A stretch of 64,000 nucleotides of DNA, taken from Chalciporus piperatus (taxonomy: Eukaryota > Basidiomycota > Agaricomycetes > Boletales > Boletaceae). Where the stretch lies: assembly GCA_038093975.1 (NCBI GenBank), contig JBBPTG010000018.1:186001-250000 (forward strand), written 5' to 3'. Position numbers and translations under genes: made by a program. Positions 1-8,489 of the stretch are shown here, in pieces (position 1 is the first letter of the stretch; every line of letters starts with the position of its first letter). The notes beneath the pieces are model-generated. The model searched no databases. It was not told the origin of the DNA and saw only the letters and a list, made by a program, of their open reading frames with translations.

Positions 1-838
1 CCTGACCTGGAGAGCACAGCTGCAACGCAGACGAGTAATGGCGCGATGCGCTCTCCAGGGCTTGAGTGTCGCTGTCAGATTCGAACTTGACGAGCATGGC
101 ATCTCCCAGATTACCCAAGATGGTGCATCTTAAAGGATGTCCGGGAGGGCGGAGATCAAGACAATCCTGGTAACGCTCTAAAGCCATGTCTAGATCTGCC
201 CTATCTCCCTGTCGTTGGTACCGTTCCTTCAGCGCATTTGCATAGTTATTAAGCAGCGAGTCGCGGTTGCGATTGTCAGAGCTCGCTGATAGAGCAGCGG
301 AACAGGTTTGAACGACGCGATCCAGGGCTGGTGTATCTCCATAGCTCCGATAACGGCCGAGAAGACCGCTAGCAAGGTTTCCTACGAACCCGAGGTAAAA
401 CGGGTGTTCTGGAGTGCTCGAGTCAACTGTGGCCTGGAAGCATTCGATGGCCTCTGTTAGGTCTTTGGCGTCCCCTCGAAGCCCAAAACGCGTGCGAAGC
501 GCCATTCCCACATTGCTCAGTGCTGCAAGATGGCCAGGATCTCCAGGTTTTGTTAGATCGAGGAGTTCCCTCGAACGCGTGAGCCCTTCATCTAGGTCGC
601 TCAGGTTTCCTGACGTTCGGAAACGGGTCATAAGCTTGTTCGCGAAGTCGCTGAGGGCATTGAAATATCCATCGGAGTCACCAGGATTTAGCGACTGCAA
701 GGTTTGTCTGGCGATTTCGACATGATCGCGAACCTGAGCAACGGATTGAAGCGGCTGACTAGATTCCGCGTTAGCCTAAGGATCAGCCATCCAACCAGTA
801 AGTATCGCATGGACGACGTACTTCGTTATTTCTACCAT
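1..838 (-). CDS. TPR-CHAT protein, 5' part only (cut by window edge)
   Basis: N-terminal part of a tetratricopeptide-repeat protein of the TPR-CHAT family; the CHAT protease domain would lie left of the window. The sequence matches 28211-29041 nearly base for base (the first 490 bp show no difference that I could find). I place the start at 838: a 17-nt first exon (838-822, MVEIT...), an intron 759-821 with GTACGT donor, CTAAC branch and TAG acceptor, then the main exon from 758. The join keeps the frame and is shared by all copies. The repeats follow the TPR spacing with recurring ...R....D...A...... units. One codon more than the central copy is present near 675 (NPGDSDGY against NPGDDGY). 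Reading is open to the edge. It could be a full second gene or only a fragment. Confidence 0.75.
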
Positions 839-1116
839 TGCTTAGAGAATCGTTGAGTTATGGGAAGTAACTTCTGCCATGAGGAAAGAGTCTGGGGGCA
901 GTGGCGTGACCCCACCGTGGGCGCTAAATTCTAACCCTTAGGCCCGCCAGTACTTAGTGGCTAGAGTTGATCAGAGCAGGATGATTATCTGGATTCAATT
1001 CAAAGCCAGTCAGCCGACGTCCACAAGCACTACAGATATTTTCCCCCGAAGATTGAAGGAAGACGGTCGTTCCTTCTACTACGCATGTACTCCGGATATC
1101 ATAATTTACACCCCGC

Positions 1117-2724
1117 TCAGGCTGGCCGCCCAGCATCTTTCACAACCACCACCGCGTATTTTCGAAGTCGATCGAGACCTCTTCTAAACGCCCTCACGGT
1201 GCGATCATCAACATCCCACTGCTGCAGACAACAATCCCGAATCTCCACACACACCGAACCCGGCACACGTCCCCTCGCAGCCAACCACTTACACAACCCT
1301 CTCACCCATCCTTTCCAACACATCATATCCGGTTCCTTCAAAACGACCCGACCGAGCGACCGCCATCCACCTTCTTCCGCCAGCATCCCGGGATCGGAAT
1401 CAGATGCAGGGAGTGCAGGAAGTACGAACCCCCGAAGGGTCGCTACGAATTTCAGGACATCCATCCCTCCGAGCACGACCTCCTCCACGTTCGGGAACGC
1501 CTTCACGAGTGACCTCGTGGGCATCATCCGCCTAACAGCGCTGTCATGTAAATACAGCCTCTTCACGCCAGCAAACCTAGGTACCCCATATCCATCGAAA
1601 AGATAATCCGCCGTACGATCCTGGTTGGGGAACTCCACGGAAAGATCGTCATGCCAGGGGATTTCAAGGTGTTTGAGCGCAGGCATTGTGAGAACGTTCA
1701 AGAGTTCACAGTGGTACCGCACGCCCGGTAGACGGCGATGGATGATGAGTGTCTCCAACAAGGGCAGAGTCGCGCCTGGGGGACGGATCGGGAAGTCTTC
1801 GTCTGGTTCAATGACGGGGCCGTATAAAGCGAGTGAGTTCAGACGCGGAGTCGAGCGTAAGAGCGCGCAAAGCGCTGGGAACTCGATGAGGTACGGCGGG
1901 AGGCGGAATTCTTGAATTGGTGACTCCTTGGTTCGTAGAGTGAGAGAAGTGAGATTATGGACGTTGAACCGCCAGTCGGATCTCGTTCTAAAGGTTTCAA
2001 TAGGGAAGTGGTCGATCTCGAGATGGGTCAGCGATGTTGCCCCACCGTCGAGGAAGGGAAGCAAGTAGAGGTTCCGAAGCTGATAGTATTGATGGAGAAC
2101 TGTATGGTTCGCCTTGACCGAAACGTTGGTCAAACATGGTGCATTGAGGCATTTCAGCCCGCTCAAGACGGTACAGGCGGCTGTGTCGGAAATATACCAA
2201 AGTGAAAGGTTCCGCAGACGATGTGCATGACAATGTAGCGTGCCAACGATGGACTCGAGAAACGCTTCGTTCGAGCTGACTTCTTCACTGCCACGCTTGC
2301 AATTGGGTGCAGGCCAATGACAGAAGTCGATGTCGAGTTTGAAATTCTTCGCCCTCTCAAAGTAGGTCAACAAATGATTGCTTGGAGTCGCGGAAGTCAC
2401 GAAGACACGGGTCCATAGCTCGGGAGTGCCAATAACTACTGCACGCCATCTCTTGCACACGGCGGCAATCGCGTTGGGCACGGGAAGCGAGTTGGCTGAG
2501 TTTGGTGCCTCGCTCAGGCTGAGTCCATGTTGGAAGATGGGGATGAGGATTTCGTTGGGGAGGAGTGAAATCGACGAGAGCTGTATTGCTCGTACTGGCT
2601 CCTGGGGTGTCAGCGCCGTCTGGATCATAATGGGGCGCATGCGCAGTTCCTGCTCGACGACCCATGGCTCGACTTCGGTTGCATAGTAGGGTATCAAGGG
2701 TTGAGCATGGTGTTTGCTAGCCAT
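1117..2724 (-). CDS. F-box-like protein with leucine-rich C-terminal half
   Basis: Predicted 535-residue protein. Near residues 50-100 is the F-box-like pattern common in mushrooms (LLPNEILIPIFQ... then VCKRWRAVVIGTPELW), which in the family binds Skp1 in an SCF ubiquitin ligase. The rest is irregular leucine-rich sequence (LTSLTLR, TPRLNSLALYG, MPALKHLEIP) expected to bind substrate. The frame is open up to 2856, but I choose the ATG at 2724 (MASKHH): just upstream is a GTAAGC donor (about 2785) with a TTGCACAG acceptor directly before this ATG, suggesting a 5' UTR intron. No neighbour suggests a specific target. Diverged from the F-box genes at 32-48 kb. Confidence 0.75.
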   Translation of the reverse strand: MASKHHAQPLIPYYATEVEPWVVEQELRMRPIMIQTALTPQEPVRAIQLSSISLLPNEILIPIFQHGLSLSEAPNSANSLPVPNAIAAVCKRWRAVVIGTPELWTRVFVTSATPSNHLLTYFERAKNFKLDIDFCHWPAPNCKRGSEEVSSNEAFLESIVGTLHCHAHRLRNLSLWYISDTAACTVLSGLKCLNAPCLTNVSVKANHTVLHQYYQLRNLYLLPFLDGGATSLTHLEIDHFPIETFRTRSDWRFNVHNLTSLTLRTKESPIQEFRLPPYLIEFPALCALLRSTPRLNSLALYGPVIEPDEDFPIRPPGATLPLLETLIIHRRLPGVRYHCELLNVLTMPALKHLEIPWHDDLSVEFPNQDRTADYLFDGYGVPRFAGVKRLYLHDSAVRRMMPTRSLVKAFPNVEEVVLGGMDVLKFVATLRGFVLPALPASDSDPGMLAEEGGWRSLGRVVLKEPDMMCWKGWVRGLCKWLAARGRVPGSVCVEIRDCCLQQWDVDDRTVRAFRRGLDRLRKYAVVVVKDAGRPA

Positions 2725-3223
2725 CTGTGCAAGAGGCGGCTCAACGTGTGATACGGCTTGATGCGAGCGCTGGGGCTTACCTTTGACCTGAGAGACAGCT
2801 GGTAGAGGAGACCTATAAGAGCAGAGGACAAACCAGGACGAAAATTTATTGCGCATCTCTTTGTACGCTCCTCGTAAGGGGTGAACGTAACGTCTTAATG
2901 TACCTTATCTTCCTCAAGGCCGCTTGGTGTCCTCAACCGATAGCCTATCATAGATGATAGCGCGGCGCAGCTGAAGCGTTTAGGGTGCGCCATTACGCCG
3001 ACGGGGCTTGCACGGGAACGATCGTGGAAGAGCCGATATCGATGCCAAGTTGGATGAACACAATGATTCTGCCATGATGTGAGCTCAAATCATCGAAACT
3101 GACCCATTCTATTCCGACCTGCGAGTCCGAGTCCGAGCAAAACCCACATAGTAGAAGCCTCAGAGCACTGACGAAAAAATGGCAGCTGTGAGAAAATCAA
3201 CCTGTAACTTGAGGCTTTGTTGT

Positions 3224-3610
3224 CATGGGGCACGAGCGGTTGGCGGGCGGCGCTGAGTCAGCGTGCCCCATGGGGCACGGTGGCTGTGCGCCCGCCTCGT
3301 CGGGCGTTGGAGGTGGATTTGGGAGGCGGGAGGCGGGAGGCGGGAGGCGGGAGGCGGCGGCGAGCGACGGAACGCGTCGTGATGACGTCGGCGGGATGGA
3401 CGGGACGTGTGGGAGGTGCCTGGGCACGTAAGCGAGCCAGGATGGCGGGCAGGGGACGACGCGAGCGCTCGACTTTAGCGAGCGTGCCCCATGACTGGAT
3501 TTTCATCCAGTTTTGCATGGGGCACGCTCGAGCGGGCGGAAAAATTTCCCATCCGCCAAAACCAGCGTGCCCCATGAGGGAACTAAACGGCCAGTCTCTC
3601 ATGGGGCACG
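3224..3610. repeat. Cluster of inverted CATGGGGCAC / GTGCCCCATG motifs
   Basis: Seven copies of a 10-base motif occur in under 400 bp in both orientations. They form an 18-bp perfect palindrome (3262-3279), a long hairpin (arms 3480-3493 and 3516-3529, extended by ACTGGAT/ATCCAGT at 3494-3500 and 3505-3511) and a second hairpin (arms 3566-3578 and 3598-3610). Open frames across it are low-complexity and not convincing genes. Confidence 0.8.
3321..3355. repeat. GGGAGGC minisatellite, five units
   Basis: Five exact tandem units of GGGAGGC lie between the hairpins. Runs of GGG separated by 1-4 bases on one strand give G-quadruplex potential. Confidence 0.85.
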
Positions 3611-4436
3611 ATGGGTCACGCGGCATCACGTAGACGAGTAGAAAAATTAATTAAGCGCGTACGGAAGCGGGAGGAGTTACCATAACGAGGCAAGAGCGCG
3701 TCGCGCTCCCTGAGGACCCTGCACTGGGTGTATGCGACCTCGGGAATGACCTGGGGGCGAGATCGACAGCTAGGAATGAAAATAATTCTATTTTTCGCGC
3801 TTTTCTCGATTTTACTGACTACATTTCGCTCCGAAAACGATCGGAGGAGGTGGGGGGACATCCAAACTGAGGGACTCGCGCAAACTCGACGGGAACGCTA
3901 CGCGACGACGCGTCGCGTACGCCCAGGCGCGCGCTCGGTTGCCGACTTCCGCCGAAAAAGGAAATTCCGTTTTCGGCGCGAGTTCGTGCCCCACTGCGAT
4001 CTAAAGGTTGCTTAGCAGTCTCCTTCAACTTGAACACGCGGTGTCCTGGACCAAGTAAGTTAGAAACCTGCTCATTTCCGTCAGTTATCTCCAAAAGGCA
4101 CTGTGATCCGACCACTACCCGAGCTGGGGCGCTGAGCGCTGAGCGCTGAGCATGCTGCTGTGACGGTCGCAGAAAGTTCAAATTAATCGGCTCTCAAATG
4201 GATTCCAAGCCAAATCGACGTACATTGGGTGGACTGATGGATAGATTCAGAGAAGTCGGGTCAGGCTGGAAGGGCTCTACTTAGTTGAGACTGCGAGAGT
4301 GGTAAGTAATACAGTAATCATAACGATCATAAAAGGTCGTAAGCGTCGTAAGTCGTCATCGTGGAGAAGAACCGACATAAAGACAAAATATATAAAATAT
4401 CAAGCAATTTGTCAAAAGACCAAGTTCACAAAGGTA

Positions 4437-4886
4437 CAGTCGACTCTGTTATAACCCATGCCTCTCGGGATAGGCTTTTGGGTATGGGTTATGGAGTGTA
4501 TGGGTTCTGGGCGAGGCCCGGCAAAACATCACTCAGAAATTTTGACTTTACTCATACATCTGCCGTTATTTGTCCAGGTCAGCCCAATAAATTGCCACAA
4601 AAAAATAATGCACAAGCCTCATTAAGCCCTTTTTTGGAGGATTGCTCAGCAAAATTCCCATTTTTGGCCATTAGGGTTAGGGTTAAGGAGCGGTGGTCAA
4701 CTCAATGTATGGGTTACGACCTATTATTACTATAGAAAATTGCACGACAAGGGTATGGGTATTGGGTATGGGAGAGATATGGGTTATGGGTGCAAAATCC
4801 CCGCATACCAACTCGGGATATCCAAAACCCCATGGGTTTTCAAGAGTATGGGTTATTTCGGGTATGGGTTATATCAGAGTCGACTG
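4437..4886. mobile_element. MITE with mariner/pogo-type ends
   Basis: A 450-bp element flanked by TA on both sides (4435-4436 and 4887-4888), the target duplication of the Tc1/mariner/pogo superfamily. The ends are inverted repeats of about 26 bases with two mismatches, both starting CAGTCGACTCTG and continuing into TATAACCCAT. There is no transposase. The interior is rich in copies of TATGGGTTA in one orientation near the right end and the reverse at the left, which may be transposase-binding subterminal repeats. It also contains TTAGGGTTAGGGTTA at 4671-4685. A non-autonomous element is the best reading. Confidence 0.85.
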
Positions 4887-5011
4887 TATCTTCAAGACGC
4901 ATAACACAAGCAAGTCCAAAACTCAAAAGGCAAAATCGCAAAAAAAGTCCACGGGTCTCTACAAACTGCGACCAAAGCCCCGCTGGCGGTGGCACGGCAT
5001 CAACTCACCGC

Positions 5012-7340
5012 TCACGGTCGGCGAATCCATCGACCAAACCCCATCCTCCGAAGCACAGCAGCACACATCGCAAACGAGATCCAAATGAGATACGACAACC
5101 GTATCACGGGTAGATTAGTCCTCCTCTGAACCGGCGAACGACTTCCATCCTTCGAGCTAGAACGGGAACCTTGCGTCCGGCGTCCGCGTGGACCGGGATG
5201 AGCATTCGGGAACACCCAACCCATCGCTCTTGTGACGACGACGCGAGCGATGTCGCCGAGGGTCATACCAGCCAAGCCTCCATTCCCGTTCGTATCAGTG
5301 GGTTCTCGCCCGGGCCTCTCTGGAGGTATGTGTATTTCATCATCCATCGCCTCCGTTCGTCGCCGTCGCGCCTCAGAGGAATGAGGGGAGTGAGACCGTT
5401 GGTCACGTCTGAGCTCTGCTTCTTGTCGAGCGGTATCAGCTTCAACGGCCTCGAGGCGTATCCTGAACGCTTCCAGCTGTGTACGCGTTGCTGCGAGAGA
5501 CTCCTCAAGAGCATGTAGCGCGTCCGAATCCCCCTGTTCGCCCGAACCCGTCGGGAACTTGCTTCCCACGACGCCCATATCACCGCCTCCTGCAGTCTCG
5601 GGCATGTCAATGGAGGACGAGCCCGTGAATATGGCAGTGACGACGCGTTGTTGGCTCCTGGAGCTCTTTTTCCTACTACTGGTGCTTCCCCGTGTCCCAA
5701 TATCCTTGAACCGAACGGAATCGCCCCGTGTCTGCACAGCGAGGTCATTCGAACCACGAGAGGTGTCCAGTTCTGGAGTTGCCGAGGGCGAGGTCCCATT
5801 TACGTCTATGCGTGAAGACACGGAAACGACTGGAACACGTTTCACTGTCTCCCCCAATCCGAAGTCGGCCTCCCAGGCCCGAGCACCCAGCAGTGGGCCA
5901 TCCGAAGACGAAGCCAAAAGTTCTTCAATGCTTGGTTCTTCCTCCTCGACCCTTGTATCTGCACGAGTGGTGTATATATGCGTGTAAGGTGGAGGAGGAG
6001 GCAACGAGGGCGGATGGTGCATGACAATGGTGCCACCTGCCGTTGGCGATCCCAAGTCGCTGGGCAGATCTGGAGACTTGAGGCCTGATTGCATCTCTGG
6101 CTCTGGTTTCAGGTCGGAACTCGATTCTGACTCGGGGTCAGTCTCGCTCTCAAGCTCTGCCTCGCTACCGCTCAACGACTCTTCGCTCGCAGAACACTCG
6201 CTCCCACTCGTGCTCGTACGCTCCCAAGTCTCGACAAGACCTTTCACCCTGCCGCGACGGCGCACACGCATGCGCGCAAGGTCTCTGTATCGCTGTGCGG
6301 AGGCGTCTGAAACAGAGCTGGAACGATGGAGCGACATGGTTGGCGATGGTGGGAACACAGCCTCGTTTTCGTCTTCCACGCTGAGGTGTGACAGACGCAG
6401 ATCATCGACGGAGATGGAAGAACTAAAGTTGGTATGGAAGGGCGGGGAAGAACGTAGAGATCGGGAGTAGACGTTTGAGCGGTCAGAGACTTCGCGAGAG
6501 CGATACGAGTCGACATATATGCGTCCACGGAGGACTTCAGCACGGAGAGTGCGAGAGTGCTCCAGTAGTTGTGCGCGCTGGACATCTGAGAGAGGCGTGC
6601 TGTACACGTGTTGCAGTGATCAGCGGAGAAGCAGGAAAACGCCACAGCCAAACGAGAACGAACCTTGCGAGATCCGCATCTGTGAGGCGCAGTAACTCTC
6701 GACCAGTGAAGCCACGCGCTCGGACACATTCGAGTATGCTAACGTGGTTAGCGTCTTCGTCACAAGCGTCGTGGTCGTGCAATCTGAAAGACGTCCCGAG
6801 ATAAGTGCTGAGCTCGTCAGTGTTCCATTGTTTCGGGTTGGGAGGGAGACCGGCGTAGAGCTCGGTTGTGGGGTCGTGTGAGTAGTCGTTATCGTGCTGG
6901 TATTCGTATTCGTGGCCATTGACATGATTACGGGTAGAGAGGTCAATGATGGGGTTGGTGGCACTGCTCGGCATTGTCTCCGCCCTCATTCTACGCGGCG
7001 TGGGTTCGTCCACGCGGTCTACTGGTAATAGGGTGGTGAATGAAGGAGGAGTTGGCAATGGGGCAGGGAGGACTCCCGGACCACCTCCTTTGACCGATGA
7101 CAGTGACGACGAATGGCGATGACGGACCCTCGTCCCTCCGGTCGAAACTCGAGTGCCAGTGGACGGGGATGGGACATAATGATGTCTGGTGTGGTGTGCT
7201 GAGTGTGGCGACGAGTTTGAACGAGAGAGAAGTGCCGAGGACGTTGTCTTGATCGCATAAGGGTGTGCGTTCGGTTGGATGGCTGTGGCGGGTGGGTGTC
7301 TCTTGGTAGGCTCAGCGGGCGAGACGGGTCTGTTCGCCAT
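5012..7340 (-). CDS. SAM-domain protein with coiled coil and hydrophobic C-terminus
   Basis: Two-exon gene. Exon 1 starts at 7340 (ATG after an in-frame GTG) and encodes a Ser/Pro/His-rich leader, then a sterile alpha motif (NPKQWNTDELSTYL ... ILECVRARGFTGRELLRLTDADLA). An intron with donor GTTCG and acceptor GTGTACAG (about 6601-6662) leads into exon 2, which continues the SAM fold (LSDVQRAQLLEHSRTLRAEVLRGR). The middle is low-complexity acidic and Ser-rich, followed by a predicted coiled coil (LEESLAATRTQLEAFRIRL) and a C-terminal stretch of about 17 hydrophobic residues that could be a tail anchor. SAM domains mediate protein-protein contacts; no enzyme domain is visible. Confidence 0.7.
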
Positions 7341-8489
7341 CACTGGTGGTTAGTATAACTTGCGATCGGTCAATGAGGGTATCCACGAAACGACTGGTTT
7401 TGTCGACGAGGTGCATGAGGCCCGGAAATCAGCGTGGGACCAGTCACGGTGGACTCTTCGCGAGAATCCGACTCGGACTCATCAAACACTGACAGTAGTA
7501 AGTAACTCTCCAAGGACCACCTTCCGACCACCTGGTCACCACCAAGTATCCCTAGAACGACTGTCCCCATTCGTTCAAGAGATCCATTGACTCTGTCAAG
7601 ATACGCTTTGAGGGATCACTGAGCACGGTTGGCGTCTTCAATGTGAAGATGGATATCTGATGCTGCTTCCTCCTACTATCTTCGATCAATCAACTTCAAT
7701 TTCACGCCCCACCAATGACAACCATCCAGCTCACTCCTTAGAAATCCAGCAATTTCTTCGCTCGATGGCCTGAACTCGATATCACATATCTGAAGAAATT
7801 CCCATTGCCGATCCGTAACCTCTTCCTGGCTCGGTCGATTCAGCAGCTTTCCTTGCGCAAGTTAGAATTTGTGCATTGCGACGAAGGTAGTGATACGGAA
7901 CTTTTCCCGTCAAAATCCGTGTTCTCCGAGTCGTCTGCGTCTGGCAATAAATCGATTAGTTCGGGTGCTGTCCAGCGCAATGTTCCTCCTTCTGCAGCTG
8001 AAGCGAGGCACCTACCGGCAGCCTGATTTGCACTCTGACACAAAAGTCGAAGCCGAAACAGACAACCGCCCTCCCCTCCTCACATCTCCGGCCAATGTAC
8101 TGTATGAGGACATAGTGCTGCTGTTCGTAGTTTAGACTCTGCCAGTGATTTGCGTACCGAGGAACTCGTTTGAAATAATGCTGTGGCACAGCACTAGCAT
8201 CTGCGCTCGGTGCTCTGCTACAGCACCTAACGGTAGTTGCTGGTAGTTGGGACCACGGCTGAGCATGGTTTAGAACAGCCTTGGAACAGCCTCAATCCGA
8301 GGCCACCGAGACCCCCGAGTCACTCCGATCTGTAATAAACGCCCGTCCCCATTGCCTCAAGCTTTCTTCATTCTTGCTGTCCGTAAGTTTACCAACTGCC
8401 AACCTCTCTGCTCCAACACTTAGTTACTAACTACCTTCAACTTGAAGCCGGACAGCCATCTGGTGCAATTGAACGAAAACTTCTCATTC
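7341..8489. other. Interval without a supported gene
   Basis: No gene is supported. A short open frame at 7805-8026 on the plus strand (LPIRNLFLARSIQQLSLRKL) resembles the line of a basidiomycete LRR/F-box protein and may be a remnant. A GTAAGT donor near 8382 and a TACTAAC-type branch near 8427 suggest a 5' UTR intron of the gene that follows. Confidence 0.35.

Larger units (their letters stand above)
2725..4436. other. Non-coding interval between F-box gene and MITE
   Basis: Apart from the hairpin cluster and GGGAGGC repeat, I see no gene. The stretch 3640-4015 holds overlapping open frames on both strands with skewed arginine-rich composition and no family resemblance; I treat them as chance. 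A tandem GCGCTGA repeat (three units, with a partial fourth) lies near 4128-4150. Confidence 0.5.

Noticed and set aside
3819..4181. Overlapping open frames of 95-120 codons on both strands
   Set aside because: Arginine-rich skewed composition, mutual overlap on both strands and no domain; read as chance frames in GC-rich DNA.
7805..8026. Possible small gene or F-box remnant (LPIRNLFLARSIQQLSLRKL)
   Set aside because: Too short and without a start, domain or splice context; mentioned only as a possible remnant.
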